A stretch of 64,000 nt of DNA from Verrucomicrobiaceae bacterium (GTDB lineage Bacteria; Verrucomicrobiota; Verrucomicrobiia; Verrucomicrobiales; Verrucomicrobiaceae): NCBI GenBank assembly GCA_019694165.1, contig JAIBCL010000027.1, forward strand, positions 18,190 through 82,189. The letters are read 5' to 3'. Positions 54,300 through 63,742 of this stretch are shown here, piece after piece. The notes beneath the pieces were generated by a model that ran no database searches, had not been told where the DNA came from, and worked only from the letters and a program-made list of their open reading frames with translations. The translations under genes and the position numbers were made by a program. The stretch's first letter is position 1, and each line of letters opens with the position of its first letter.

Positions 54300-54425
54300 A
54301 TGACACCGCCCGAAGGCAGTACGCCGTTGCCCGAAGGCCGGATGGTATTGCCTCGAGGCCGGATGATTCTGCCCGAGTGCCGGACGACGCGGCCCGAAGG
54401 CAACGCGACATTGTCCGCAAGCGCC
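54300..54425. repeat. 21-base tandem repeat, six degenerate units
   Basis: Units at 54300, 54321, 54342, 54363, 54384 and 54405 share the core GCCCGAAGGCCGG. On the plus strand each unit would encode seven residues of the form xxxPEGR, on the minus strand LRAxxSG. Divergence increases in the last unit. Confidence 0.85.
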
Positions 54426-54485
54426 ACATGTGAAGATGTGAATCGAATCCGCGATTCGTCCGCCGGGCACGGTTTTGTTGGAGTC

Positions 54486-54551
54486 CCGGCTTCAGCCGGT
54501 CAGAAAAGGTGCGCTCGTGTCAGCGTTCAGGCTTCATCCGCTGAAAGCCTG
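54486..54551. repeat. Double-hairpin element
   Basis: Hairpin CCGGCT/AGCCGG (54486-54499) and hairpin CAGGCTT/AAAGCCTG (54528-54551). The first resembles the GGCTTCAGCC core of element A inside the giant heme protein gene. Confidence 0.6.
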
Positions 54552-54580
54552 TGCGGTAAATCCTCCGAGCTGCGAGAATA

Positions 54581-54721
54581 CCCCCCTCACTCCAGCCCTC
54601 TCCCCTGGGGAGTGGGAGCAGAGCGAGCTGCCGCTCGCCTCCGCAGACGAGCATTTTCATCCTGGCGCGGCAGCGCCATCGTCTCCCTATCCCACGGGGA
54701 GAGGGCTGGGGTTGAGGGGGG
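54581..54721. repeat. Large inverted repeat, MITE-like
   Basis: Arms 54581-54605 and 54696-54721 (CCCCCCTCA...CCCTCTCCCC and its inverse) pair with one gap and one mismatch; an inner GTGGGA/TCCCAC pair and a GGCGC/GCGCC hairpin extend the structure to most of the 141 bases. No flanking duplication is obvious. Confidence 0.75.
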
Positions 54722-55008
54722 AAGGTTTCCCGTTCGCTCTGGCGCTGTGGTTTGCGATGCCTTAACCATTCAGACCCGTTGCCGGACGCGCTCTCAGGCG
54801 CTCAGCCCTCCGGCTCTTCACGCTCGAAGAACTCCGGTGCCATCTCCCGCAGCGTCGCCAGAATCTCCTCCTTGCTCCGGCCCCTGTCGTAAAGTTGCGC
54901 GCAGGTGGATGACCGCGCGATTCGACGGGATGGGAGATGGCGAGGACGGCCGAGTGATCCGGGCACGCGTGAAGGTCGAACGACGGTTCGTCGCAGCGGC
55001 GCTCGCTT

Positions 55009-55695
55009 TCACGGCCGGGCTGCTACTTGCTCGCCCCCGGATTCAGCGGCGGGGTGGAGGCGACGCCAGCGCGCGACGAAGAGAAAGAATACCGCCGGCC
55101 CGAAGGCGAAGAGCATGACCGCAAAGCCGGTGGTGAGGCCGAAGAAGGTGAGGTAGCCCGCGCAGCATTCATGCCGATGGCGCACGATAATATGCATGGG
55201 CACGGCGATGAGCAGCTCAAGCGCGCTGCCCTTGATCAGCCAGTGGCTCTGGCGCGACACCATGCGCGCAGGGTCCGCCTTGCCCATCCGATAAAACACC
55301 ACGGCCCACGCGATCCAGCTCACGACGCCGGATAGCAGCACTATCACCGGGGCCGTAAACGACTCGAACGGCGGCTTCACGCCTTCAACCACTGCGGCCA
55401 CGGCTCCGATAAACAAGAGCCCGGCCATAAAACCGCCCGCCACGACGGTCGGCCACAACGGGCCACGCCGCTCAGGCCTGCCGCGCGTGATGTGGACTGG
55501 TGTTCGCAACAACGCATACTGGCTCACGAACAATATCCCCAGCAACAACCAGCTCTGCCACCAGCCGCAAATTTCCTGCACATCCTTTAGATGAACGGTT
55601 GGGATTTCCCACCACGCGATTATCGACACCGGAGCCGCCAGGATGAGGGCGGTGATGACATACAAAACACTGACTGTTATGGCCCAGCGGTTCAT
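55009..55695 (-). CDS. Multi-pass membrane protein, unknown
   Basis: 228 residues from ATG 55695 (MNRWAITVSVLYVITALILA). About six hydrophobic helices, e.g. WLLLGILFVSQYALL, WPTVVAGGFMAGLLFIGAVA, VIVLLSGVVSWIAWAVVFYR and FFGLTTGFAVMLFAFGPAVF, with a HRHECC segment between helices that could bind metal. I do not recognise the family. It is downstream of the small helical protein gene by 83 bases on the same strand. Confidence 0.7.
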   Translation of the reverse strand: MNRWAITVSVLYVITALILAAPVSIIAWWEIPTVHLKDVQEICGWWQSWLLLGILFVSQYALLRTPVHITRGRPERRGPLWPTVVAGGFMAGLLFIGAVAAVVEGVKPPFESFTAPVIVLLSGVVSWIAWAVVFYRMGKADPARMVSRQSHWLIKGSALELLIAVPMHIIVRHRHECCAGYLTFFGLTTGFAVMLFAFGPAVFFLFVARWRRLHPAAESGGEQVAARP

Positions 55696-55778
55696 CGCGG
55701 TGACGGATGTGCGCGCGATGCTAAGCCCGGCACGGTCGCGCTGTCCACCGCCGGTTTCGCGCCCGCCGCGGGAGCGCG

Positions 55779-56117
55779 TCATTGCGGCGGAAGCGGTTGA
55801 TTCGCGGGCGGCAAAAGCGTGCGCCGCGCAGTGAGGTCGATCTGCTTGTCACCGTGATGCTCGATGATCGCCGCGAGAACATCGCCGGTGAATTTGACGA
55901 GGTGGTGATTCGAGAGCTTGTCGCGGTAATCCGGTTCTTCGTGAAACACTTCGCCGATGACATGCCCGACCTGCTCGGAGCCGACGTGGCGGCCCAGCTC
56001 GTTGAGCGTCTCGCGAATCGCCTCCCTCCCGAACGCGCCGGCCTCGTTGTAAACCGCGACCATCGCGCCAAGGATGCGAGCGCCGCCGAAAAGCAGGAGT
56101 GAACTGAGTTCGGGCAT
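55779..56117 (-). CDS. Small soluble protein, unknown
   Basis: 112 residues from ATG 56117 (MPELSSLLLFGGARILGAMV). Helical, with ETLNELGRHVGSEQVGHVIG, a His-rich end (KLSNHHLVKFTGDVLAAIIE, HHGDKQ) and no leader. The frame extends upstream without features, so I take the internal start. Coupled by position to the membrane protein downstream. Function unknown. Confidence 0.6.
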   Translation of the reverse strand: MPELSSLLLFGGARILGAMVAVYNEAGAFGREAIRETLNELGRHVGSEQVGHVIGEVFHEEPDYRDKLSNHHLVKFTGDVLAAIIEHHGDKQIDLTARRTLLPPANQPLPPQ

Positions 56118-56194
56118 AAGGGAGACGGCCCCATCGTTCGCCAGCCGACGCGCCGATGCCAAACAATCAAACAACCACAACGACCACCACACCC

Positions 56195-56443
56195 TCACTC
56201 CCGCTGCGGCAGCCAGCGGGTCTCGCGCATGATGCGGCGCATGATGAGGGTGGCGAGGGCGGCGATTGCGATCTCGGCGATGAGATAGACCGGGAACCAG
56301 CCGAAGTGCTATGAGGCGCTGGCGAGTCCGCCGACGATGGCGGCGGACATCATCACGCCGGCCATCATCAGGCAGCCGGCGAGCGAGTTCTTCATTTCGT
56401 CCGTCGGCTTCGAGAGCGGCAGCCACGGCTCGACAACGCCTGG
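56195..56443 (-). pseudogene. Remnant of a permease C-terminus with internal stop
   Basis: Reading the minus strand gives PWLPLSKPTDEMKNSLAGCL, then MMAGVMMSAAIVGGLASAS, a TAG stop at 56309-56311, and HFGWFPVYLIAEIAIAALAT up to a final RWLPQRE and TGA. Two membrane helices continue across the stop in the same frame, and an in-frame TGA (56444-56446) ends it upstream. It lies just downstream of the sulfatase gene, as a sugar permease might. The bases 56444-56605 and 56118-56194 hold nothing I can name. Confidence 0.6.
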
Positions 56444-56605
56444 TCAAGCGAGGGAATGCACGAAGAAGCTTCGGTTCAGCGATCGCGAGGGAATCTTTGT
56501 GGCACGAACCGACTGCCGTTGCAGAAGTCTTCCGGAATGCCGGCCTCTTGGTGTGTCCGTTTCTCGAAACCGCGCCACACAATCGCCATCCAGGAATCGG
56601 CAGAA

Positions 56606-58078
56606 TCACGGCGTGGGCAGCTTCGCTGTCTTGTCCACTTTCTGGTCCTCCCAGATGACTTCGCCGGTGACGGGGTCGAAGGTGAGCACGCGGCTCTTGC
56701 TGCCTGGCACGGGTGGTTTGTCGATCTTGGGCAGCCACTTCGCCAGTCCGGCCTTTGTCGCGGCGAGTTTCGGATCCTTCGCGAGATTCGTCCACTCGTT
56801 GGGATCTGCCTTTTCGTCGTAGAGTTCTTCGCTGCCGTCTGCATAGCGGATGTAGCGCCAGTCTTCGGTGCGAATGGTGTGGTTTCCCTGGTTGTGCGTG
56901 GTAATGGCGGGCCAAGGGCGTGGAGCCGCGGCGTCTTTGAGCAGTGGTACGAGGCTGTGCCCCTCGAGGTCGGCACGCGCGGGCATGGCGGCGAGTTCCA
57001 GCAGGGTGGGAAAGATGTCGAGCAGTTCCACGGTGCGAGAGCAGCGCGCCCCCCTGGCAACTCCGGGGCCGGCGAAGAGCAGCGGCACATGCGTGCTGCG
57101 CTCCCAGAGGGTGTTCTTGCCGGTGATCAGCTTCTCGCCGAGATGCCAGCCGTGGTCGCTCCACAGCACGATGACGGTGTCGTCAGCGCGGCCCGTCTTG
57201 TCGAGCGCGGCGATCACGCGTCCCACCTGGGCATCCATGAGGCTTGTCGATGCCAGATATGCACGCACGAGGGGCCGCCACTCGTGGAATTCGCGCAACG
57301 TGCTCAGGCGCGGCTCGGGCAGCTTCCAGTGCAGGAAGTCGGCGAACTTCGGCAGATCGTCACGGTCATCTTCCTTCACCGGCGGCATCTGGAGCGTGGC
57401 GTCCGGGTACAAATCAAACCACTTCTGCGGCGCGAAGCACGGCACATGCGGCAGGCGGAATCCGCACGCGATGAAGAATGGCTTGTCTGTCGGCGCGCGG
57501 GCCAATGCTTCGATGGCGGCGTCGGCGATGTGGTAGTCACCGGAGTCTTCGTCGCGCGCAGGGAAAGGGCCCCAGTCCATTGCCGGGTGACGGTCTGGCA
57601 CCGGGAGGTTGGCGATCGGCTTTGGCGGCTTGCCTTTGCCTCCGGTTTTTGCCCATGCGTTGAATTCCCGCTTCTGATCAGACGGACGGATCGAGCCGTC
57701 GTGGTAAATCTTGCCGCAGGTAAAGGTGTGCCACCCGGCCTTCGTGAAGGTCTCCGGCAGTGTCACATGGTCTTTTGTCTGCTCGACTTCCCGGATGCCC
57801 GGCGCCAGGCCGTAGATGCCTGTTGATGACGGGCGCAAACCGGTGAGCAGGCTGCTGCGCGACGGATTGCACAGCGGGGCCTGCGTGTGGGCGTTGGTGA
57901 ACGCCGTTCCGCGCGCGGCGAGGGCGTCGATGTTCGGGGTTTTGACTTGGGGATGTCCGCCGAGGTGGCCGATCCAGTCATTCTGATCGTCAATCGCAAT
58001 GAAAAGAACGTTTGGCCGGGCGGCAGCAAACCGGGGACTGCAGGAGAAACAGAGGGCAAGGCAAAGCAGGAAGCGCAT
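56606..58078 (-). CDS. Type I sulfatase, exported (iduronate-2-sulfatase-like)
   Basis: 490 residues; signal peptide MRFLLCLALCFSCSPRFAAA. Metal site at NVLFIAIDDQNDW, formylglycine site PLCNPSRSSLLTG (Cys near 70, C-x-P-S-R type), GKIYHDG, the Asp-His of VLWSDHGWHLGEK, and STHVPLLFAGPG. The order fits the iduronate-2-sulfatase/choline-sulfatase branch. It desulfates polysaccharides in the periplasm or outside, and needs an anaerobic-type or FGE maturase not seen in this window. The C-terminus carries an additional SKSRVLTFDPVTGEV tail. Confidence 0.93.
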   Translation of the reverse strand: MRFLLCLALCFSCSPRFAAARPNVLFIAIDDQNDWIGHLGGHPQVKTPNIDALAARGTAFTNAHTQAPLCNPSRSSLLTGLRPSSTGIYGLAPGIREVEQTKDHVTLPETFTKAGWHTFTCGKIYHDGSIRPSDQKREFNAWAKTGGKGKPPKPIANLPVPDRHPAMDWGPFPARDEDSGDYHIADAAIEALARAPTDKPFFIACGFRLPHVPCFAPQKWFDLYPDATLQMPPVKEDDRDDLPKFADFLHWKLPEPRLSTLREFHEWRPLVRAYLASTSLMDAQVGRVIAALDKTGRADDTVIVLWSDHGWHLGEKLITGKNTLWERSTHVPLLFAGPGVARGARCSRTVELLDIFPTLLELAAMPARADLEGHSLVPLLKDAAAPRPWPAITTHNQGNHTIRTEDWRYIRYADGSEELYDEKADPNEWTNLAKDPKLAATKAGLAKWLPKIDKPPVPGSKSRVLTFDPVTGEVIWEDQKVDKTAKLPTP

Positions 58079-58250
58079 GGCAGACGAGAACGCGTTTCAA
58101 CGCGCATCTTTCGAAGAAATGCATGTTCGGTCGCTGCCATTCCGGGACGGGGAATCGGATGACTGGTTGGGTCCGCCGAGAGAAGGCGGATGCCGGGTGT
58201 TGGACCGGCTTTTGGGGTGCTGAGTAGGAGGTCTGATTGTAAATTTCATA

Positions 58251-58278
58251 TTGATTTTGATATGTAATAAATCATAAT
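58251..58278 (+). promoter_or_regulatory. Sigma-70-type promoter in AT-rich island
   Basis: TTGATT (58251-58256), 16 bases, CATAAT (58273-58278) in an AT-rich tract between the divergent sulfatase and surface-protein genes. The -10 box ends 29 bases before the ATG at 58308. Confidence 0.6.
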
Positions 58279-58307
58279 TACAGTAATTTGACGATCTCCG
58301 CACTCGC

Positions 58308-61300
58308 ATGAACACTTTCCACGCGCCTCGCTTCGTGGCTGGCCTGCTTTGGCTGGCGGGGTGGATCGCGCTGACTGGAGGGTGCCAGACGGCTCAAGCT
58401 GGACCATCGGGCATCGGCAACCTTGTGTTCAGGGATGCGAACGCCAACGGCAAGTACGATGTCGGCGAGGGTGTGCCGAACGTGGAAGTGCAGCTTTTTG
58501 CCAGCGGTGCGGATCCGCTCAGTGCTACGCCGGTTCAGTCGGTGTTTACCGGCAGCGACGGCAAGTACCTGTTCATTCTCGTCGATGACGGCAGCTATTT
58601 TGTCCAGATTCCACCTTCCGAGTTCCAACTCGGCGGCGACTTGGCAGGGCTGGTCAGCATCCAAGACGCGGCCGGCAACGGTGCCGACGACGACGTGGGT
58701 GAAGACGGCGTGGACGATCTGACTCCGGCGGTCAATGGCATCCGTTCCGTTGATTTCGAAGTGATGGCGAACCAGGCACCAACGGCGGCTACGGGCGAAA
58801 CCGGCTTCGACTCGGCCTCAGATGACGCGGACGACGCCAACACGAATCTGACCATCGACCTCGGTTTCTACAAGCCCGTGGGCGTGGGGAACCTCGTCTT
58901 CGTGGACACCAACGGCAACAACCACGCTGATCCCGGTGAAGGCGTGGGCGGGGTGATCGTGCGGCTCTACCGGGCAGGTGACGAGGTCGGGGTCGCCATC
59001 CCGGCGGGTGAAGTGACCACGGACCTGAACGGCGAATTCATGTTCAGTCCCATCCCGGAAGGCTCCTACTTCCTGCATGTGCCGGCGTCAGAGTTCGCGC
59101 CCGGACGTCCGCTTTGCGGTGCCGGCAGCCTTCCCGGAATCGCGACAGAAGGAGACGATGATGCCGGAGATGACACGCTCGACGGCGGTAATCCGGCGGT
59201 GGACGGCGTGTCGAGCCGCACCTTCGCGCTCGCCGCGGGGCTGGCACCGACAGACGCCGGTTATGAAACCGGAACTTCTTACTCAAGCGACATCGACGAT
59301 GCGGACACCGACCTGACGATCGACCTCGGCTTTGTGCTGCCACCTGACACCGGCGGCATCGGCAATCTCGTGTTCCTCGACACGAACGAAAACGGCCACG
59401 CCGATCCTGGCGAGGGCGTCGATGGCGTCGAGGTCCAGTTGTTCGATGTGGAAAACAGTGCGGTGCCGCTCTCGACTCAGACGACGGCAGGCGGCGGCTT
59501 CTATTATTTCAGCGGCCTGCCTGCGGGCAACTACTTCGTGTTCATCCCGCCGTCGCAATTCGGAATCGATCACCCATTGCAAGGTGCCGTGGCAGTGCCC
59601 GGCGTGCAGCTCGAACCTGGCGATGATGACACCGGCGAGGACGGCAGTGACAACGTCGAGGCACCGCTGTCGGTTACCGGCAGTTACTCGATCACCATTG
59701 CTCTGTCGCCAGGAGCCGCGCCCACGGCGGCGACATATGAGACCGGGCTGGGCGCGGCCTTTGACAATGCCTTCGATGCACTGGCGGACCTCACCGTCGA
59801 TTTTGGCTTCCGACTCGGTGCCGGCGCGAACTGCGGCGTGGGGAACCTGGTGTTCATCGACGCGAACGAAAACGGCCACGCCGACAGTGGCGAAGGAGTC
59901 GATGACGTCGAGGTGCGGTTGTTCCATGCCGGTGATGATCCGGCTGCTGCGGCGCCAGTCGCCAGCACATACACGAGCGATGGCGGGCTCTACCACTTCA
60001 CAAACCTGCCGCCGGGATCGTACTTCGTGCACATTCCGGCCTCCGAGTTTGGCGGCTTCATCTTCGTGGGGTCGCTGCATGGCATGGAATCTCTGCCCGG
60101 TGTCGGCGGGGACAATGGCACCGATGACAATGCCGACGAAAACGGCATCGATGCCACCGACCTCGACGTGTACGGTCTCTCGTCCGTGGTCTTCACGCTC
60201 GGCAGCAATCAGGAACCCGTGAGCGGCGAAGGCACGGAGACCGGCGTGGACAGCGGCTCCGACGACGGCGACGACAACAACACCGACCTCACCATCGACC
60301 TCGGCTTCCGCGCCGCGCCGCCGGTGCACATGCAGGTGGGGAACCTCGTCTTCTTCGACGCCAATGGCAACGGCCACGCCGAAGAAGGCGAAGGTGTGGA
60401 TGGCGTGACCGTGCAGTTGTATGAAGCCGCCGCGATACCAGGGATCGACACCCCCGTCGCCACCACAGAGACGGCTTCCGGCGGACGGTATCTGTTCAGC
60501 GACGTGGCGGAGGGTTTCTTCTTCGTGTTCATCCCGCCCGGGGAGTTTCAAGCCGGCGGCCAGCTCGCCGGGAAGCTCAGCATGGCGGGTGCCGCGGCAT
60601 TCGGCACTTATCTCGACGATGACAGCGATGAAAACGGCATCGATCAGTCGCAGCCGGAAGTGACCGGCATCAAGTCCGGGGACTTCCTGCTCTTGGCCAA
60701 CAGCCAGCCGCTGGACTCCGGCACCGAGACCGGCCTCTCGCACACCGCGGACGATGCCGACGACAACAATGGCGACCTCACCATCGACTTCGGCTTTGTG
60801 CTGAACTGCCCCACGATCACCATCGCCCCCTCCAGCCTGCAAAACGGCACGGTCGGCTTTGCCTATGCTCCCGTCACGTTCACGGCCTCCGGCGGCACCG
60901 CACCCTACTCCTGGGAAATCATCGGCACCCTGCCCGCCGGCATCACGTTCTCCTCCGGCGGCGTGCTCGGCGGCACGCCCTCGGCCACGGTTTCCGCCAG
61001 CTTTGCCATCCGCGCCACCGACGCCGTCGGCTGCAAGGTCACCAGTAACTACACGCTCACCATCGAGAACCCCATGTCCGTCGGCAATCTCGTTTACGTC
61101 GATGCGAACTGGAACAGCACCTTCGACGCCGGCGAAGGCCGTGACGGGGTGCAGGTCCAGTTGTACCACTCCACCGACACACCCGGCACCGTGGCACCCG
61201 TGGCTTCCGCCGTCACCTCCGGCGGTGGATTCTACCTGCTCGCGAATCTCCCTACCGGCAGCTACCTGCTGCATGTGCCGGCGGCGATGTTTGCGCCCGG

Positions 61301-62951
61301 CGCACCGCTGCAAGGCAAGGCTTCGCTACCCGGCGTCTCCCCAAACACCGACGACGACCAAGGCGAGGACGGGCAGGATGCGCTCGACCCCGCCACCACG
61401 GGCGTGAGCAGTGCTCCCTTCACCCTGGTGAACAACCTCGCGCCCACCGCCGCCACTTACGAATCAGGCCAGCAGTCCGCCACCGACGACGCCGACGACG
61501 CCAACACCGATCTTACCCGCGACTTCGCCTTCCGCACGCCGGCAAAGCCCTCCACCTTCACCGCCTGGCAAGCAGCCAATCCGCTCGGCGGGGACAACGG
61601 CCCCATCGCCAATCCCGACCACGATGCATCGGCCAACCTCCTCGAGTACGCCACCTGCCTGCCGCCTGACTCCGGCCTGAACTCCGCCTCCGCCTTCCGT
61701 GTCACTTACAATTTCGCCCAAGCCCGCTTCGAGGCCGCGCTTCGCCGCCCCCTCGGCGGTCAGCAGGATCTCATCTTCGGTCTCGAAGGCAGCACCGATC
61801 CCACCCTTGCCGGCGGCTGGACGCCGCTCGGCACAGAGCCCGCCGTCACCAACAATGGCGACGGCACCGAGGCCGTCAGCTTCAACAGCTTCAATACAAG
61901 CCCCGCCTACAGCGGTGCCAATTCCGGCTTCGTCCGCCTCCGCGTCGATCTCGACGCCAACCACGATGGGAACTCGGAAGCCATCGCATTCTCCGAAGTC
62001 TGGTCGTGGGCCTCGGTCACCCTCCAGCCCTGGTCGCAGACCTTCTCGCTGCCCGTGCTGAATGCCGATGTTTTCACCGGCATCGTGAGCGCGGTGGGTG
62101 CCACGACGCTCGATGTCAGCGGCTCCCTCGGCACCAGCAGCCTCGCCGCCGCTCTGCAGGCGGGCATCGAGTACTACGTCGAAGTCACCGATGGCGACAA
62201 CGAAGGGCACCGTTTCGAGGTCGATGTGACGAACTGCACGGCCACCACCATCGCCCTGAACACCGCCCACGCACGCAGCACCCTCGCCTCGCTCCCCGCC
62301 TCGCTGGCCGGCGACACCCTCGTGCTCAGAAAGCACTGGACACTCAAAGATGCGCTGCCCGTCTCGCGCCTGCGCGCCACCAACAACGCCACTACCTCTG
62401 ACCGCATCCAGTTCTACGAACCGGCGACCGGCATCTCCCGCACCCTCTGGCTCTATCTCAATGGTGGAAACCGGAAATGGGTCCTGTCGGGAGACGCCAC
62501 GCTCGCCGATGCCGGCACCCGCGTGATCAACACCAACGAAGGCACCTTCTTCTCGGCCCGTCTGACGGCCACCCTGCCTCTCGCCGGCATCGTGCGCCGC
62601 AACGATTCGATCTGCCCGCTCGTGGCCGGCATGAATCTCGTTGGCACCTCCTGGCCGGTCTGGCAGAGCGCCGCCAGCCGCGACATGACGGTGGGAGGAG
62701 GGTTCACGGGTGCCACGTCCGTCACCCGCGCGGACCGCGTGCGCAACTGGAACGGCGACACGGCCAATGACCAGACCTTCACCGGGCGCTACCTCCTCAA
62801 GACCACAACCCTCGAGCGCTGGGTGCGCGAGGGGGATGCCTCGCTCACCGATGAAAGTACCCTCGGCATCTTTGCCCCTTATCATGCCGCCTACATCCAG
62901 GCCAGGAGCGCCCGCTCCGCCTGGAAGATGCCCTCACCCACCGGTCCGTGA
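58308..62951 (+). CDS. SdrD-like surface protein with six B-type repeats
   Basis: 1547 residues. The leader ends at LTGGC (Cys 26), a plausible lipobox, or at a Sec site nearby. Six SdrD B-like repeats begin near residues 35, 191, 348, 510, 676 and 923, each with GxGNLVFxDxNxNGxADxGE (a Ca2+-loop-like motif) and a following VQLF/VRLY strand. An Ig-like putative domain (about 834-925, APYSWEIIGTLPAGITFSSG) separates repeats five and six. The C-terminal 450 residues (about 1085-1547) are a different beta-rich region of the type seen in verrucomicrobial surface proteins. Likely adhesive and Ca2+-stabilised. Just upstream of a PEP-CTERM gene. Confidence 0.85.
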   Translation: MNTFHAPRFVAGLLWLAGWIALTGGCQTAQAGPSGIGNLVFRDANANGKYDVGEGVPNVEVQLFASGADPLSATPVQSVFTGSDGKYLFILVDDGSYFVQIPPSEFQLGGDLAGLVSIQDAAGNGADDDVGEDGVDDLTPAVNGIRSVDFEVMANQAPTAATGETGFDSASDDADDANTNLTIDLGFYKPVGVGNLVFVDTNGNNHADPGEGVGGVIVRLYRAGDEVGVAIPAGEVTTDLNGEFMFSPIPEGSYFLHVPASEFAPGRPLCGAGSLPGIATEGDDDAGDDTLDGGNPAVDGVSSRTFALAAGLAPTDAGYETGTSYSSDIDDADTDLTIDLGFVLPPDTGGIGNLVFLDTNENGHADPGEGVDGVEVQLFDVENSAVPLSTQTTAGGGFYYFSGLPAGNYFVFIPPSQFGIDHPLQGAVAVPGVQLEPGDDDTGEDGSDNVEAPLSVTGSYSITIALSPGAAPTAATYETGLGAAFDNAFDALADLTVDFGFRLGAGANCGVGNLVFIDANENGHADSGEGVDDVEVRLFHAGDDPAAAAPVASTYTSDGGLYHFTNLPPGSYFVHIPASEFGGFIFVGSLHGMESLPGVGGDNGTDDNADENGIDATDLDVYGLSSVVFTLGSNQEPVSGEGTETGVDSGSDDGDDNNTDLTIDLGFRAAPPVHMQVGNLVFFDANGNGHAEEGEGVDGVTVQLYEAAAIPGIDTPVATTETASGGRYLFSDVAEGFFFVFIPPGEFQAGGQLAGKLSMAGAAAFGTYLDDDSDENGIDQSQPEVTGIKSGDFLLLANSQPLDSGTETGLSHTADDADDNNGDLTIDFGFVLNCPTITIAPSSLQNGTVGFAYAPVTFTASGGTAPYSWEIIGTLPAGITFSSGGVLGGTPSATVSASFAIRATDAVGCKVTSNYTLTIENPMSVGNLVYVDANWNSTFDAGEGRDGVQVQLYHSTDTPGTVAPVASAVTSGGGFYLLANLPTGSYLLHVPAAMFAPGAPLQGKASLPGVSPNTDDDQGEDGQDALDPATTGVSSAPFTLVNNLAPTAATYESGQQSATDDADDANTDLTRDFAFRTPAKPSTFTAWQAANPLGGDNGPIANPDHDASANLLEYATCLPPDSGLNSASAFRVTYNFAQARFEAALRRPLGGQQDLIFGLEGSTDPTLAGGWTPLGTEPAVTNNGDGTEAVSFNSFNTSPAYSGANSGFVRLRVDLDANHDGNSEAIAFSEVWSWASVTLQPWSQTFSLPVLNADVFTGIVSAVGATTLDVSGSLGTSSLAAALQAGIEYYVEVTDGDNEGHRFEVDVTNCTATTIALNTAHARSTLASLPASLAGDTLVLRKHWTLKDALPVSRLRATNNATTSDRIQFYEPATGISRTLWLYLNGGNRKWVLSGDATLADAGTRVINTNEGTFFSARLTATLPLAGIVRRNDSICPLVAGMNLVGTSWPVWQSAASRDMTVGGGFTGATSVTRADRVRNWNGDTANDQTFTGRYLLKTTTLERWVREGDASLTDESTLGIFAPYHAAYIQARSARSAWKMPSPTGP

Positions 62952-62980
62952 TCCCTTCCACCCTTCCCCCTCCACCCGAA

Positions 62981-63646
62981 ATGAAAACACCCATGAAAAC
63001 ACCCCGCTCAATCATACCCGCGCTCGCGGCACTACTGCTGGCATGGCTTCCGCAGGCGCATGCGAGGAACATCAACTGGTCGAGCGGCGTCGGAGACATT
63101 TTCCTCCAGGCGGATGGCGTGACGGCCATGGACAGCTCGTTTGGATTTGAGCTGGGCGGATTCACAACCGGTTTCACCCCCACCCAGGCAAATTTCAGCC
63201 TCTGGCAGAGCAACTGGATCGTCTTCGACACGGCCAACACCGGCACCGCGGAATGGAGTCCCGGCGTCGGCTACTACAGCAGCACCGGCATGACGGTGGC
63301 CGCCGCGGGAAGCACCGTCACATCCAGCATCACCGGCGCCACCTTCACCATCGGCCAGCAGGCGTATCTCTGGGCTTTCAATACCAAGACCATCGGCGCC
63401 AGCACCCAATGGGCTATGATCGCCAACACCGCCTGGACCTATCCGGCCTCTGATCCTTTCAATCCCAATGACCTCCTGTGGGATTTGCAGGACCCTGCAA
63501 ACACCGCCGTCGCTGGAGCCACGAGCGTGGATACCGTCAATTTCGTCGCCACCCTCCAGGCGCAGCCCGTGCCTGAGCCAGGCAGCGCGCTGCTCGTCGC
63601 CCTGGCGGGTGTGCTCATCCGGCTGCGCCGCCGCTACGGGCGCTGA
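62981..63646 (+). CDS. PEP-CTERM sorting-domain protein
   Basis: 221 residues from ATG 62981 (MKTPMKTPRSIIPALAALLL). Signal peptide, beta-rich middle with many Ser/Thr/Gly, and the C-terminal sorting signal VPEPGSALLVALAGVLIRLR followed by RRYGR. PEP-CTERM proteins are processed by an exosortase (EpsH/XrtA) and usually found in exopolysaccharide-related systems; no exosortase is in the window. 29 bases after the surface-protein stop, so probably cotranscribed. Confidence 0.9.
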   Translation: MKTPMKTPRSIIPALAALLLAWLPQAHARNINWSSGVGDIFLQADGVTAMDSSFGFELGGFTTGFTPTQANFSLWQSNWIVFDTANTGTAEWSPGVGYYSSTGMTVAAAGSTVTSSITGATFTIGQQAYLWAFNTKTIGASTQWAMIANTAWTYPASDPFNPNDLLWDLQDPANTAVAGATSVDTVNFVATLQAQPVPEPGSALLVALAGVLIRLRRRYGR

Positions 63647-63703
63647 GCAGCCGCGGGTGGGAGAAAAAAATTCCGGTGGCTGAGAGAGCGACCGGTGTGT
63701 GGT

Positions 63704-63742
63704 GAATGCGGCCTCGGGGTGGGGACCCCGGGGCCGCAATTC
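63704..63742. repeat. Palindromic hairpin after the PEP-CTERM gene
   Basis: GAATGCGGCCTCGGGGT and its near-inverse ACCCCGGGGCCGCAATTC enclose a GGGG loop. Without a T-tract; either a transcription end or one more palindromic element. Confidence 0.6.

Larger units (their letters stand above)
54172..55008. other. 0.84-kb repeat-rich gap
   Basis: Holds three repeat structures listed below and, at its right end on the minus strand (54802 to about 54910), a short open stretch whose last residues read QLYDRGRSKEEILATLREMA, then PEFFEREEPEG and a stop; this could be a gene stub. The plus-strand frame from 54249 is mostly translation of the repeats and I do not call it a gene. Confidence 0.6.

Noticed and set aside
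54249..55118. 289-residue plus-strand frame
   Set aside because: Most of it is translation of the tandem repeat and inverted repeats and it runs into the opposite membrane protein gene.
58410..61180. Regularly spaced similar DNA segments, considered as a CRISPR-like array
   Set aside because: They are protein-coding SdrD repeats about 470-500 bases apart, within one frame, not short identical repeats with spacers.
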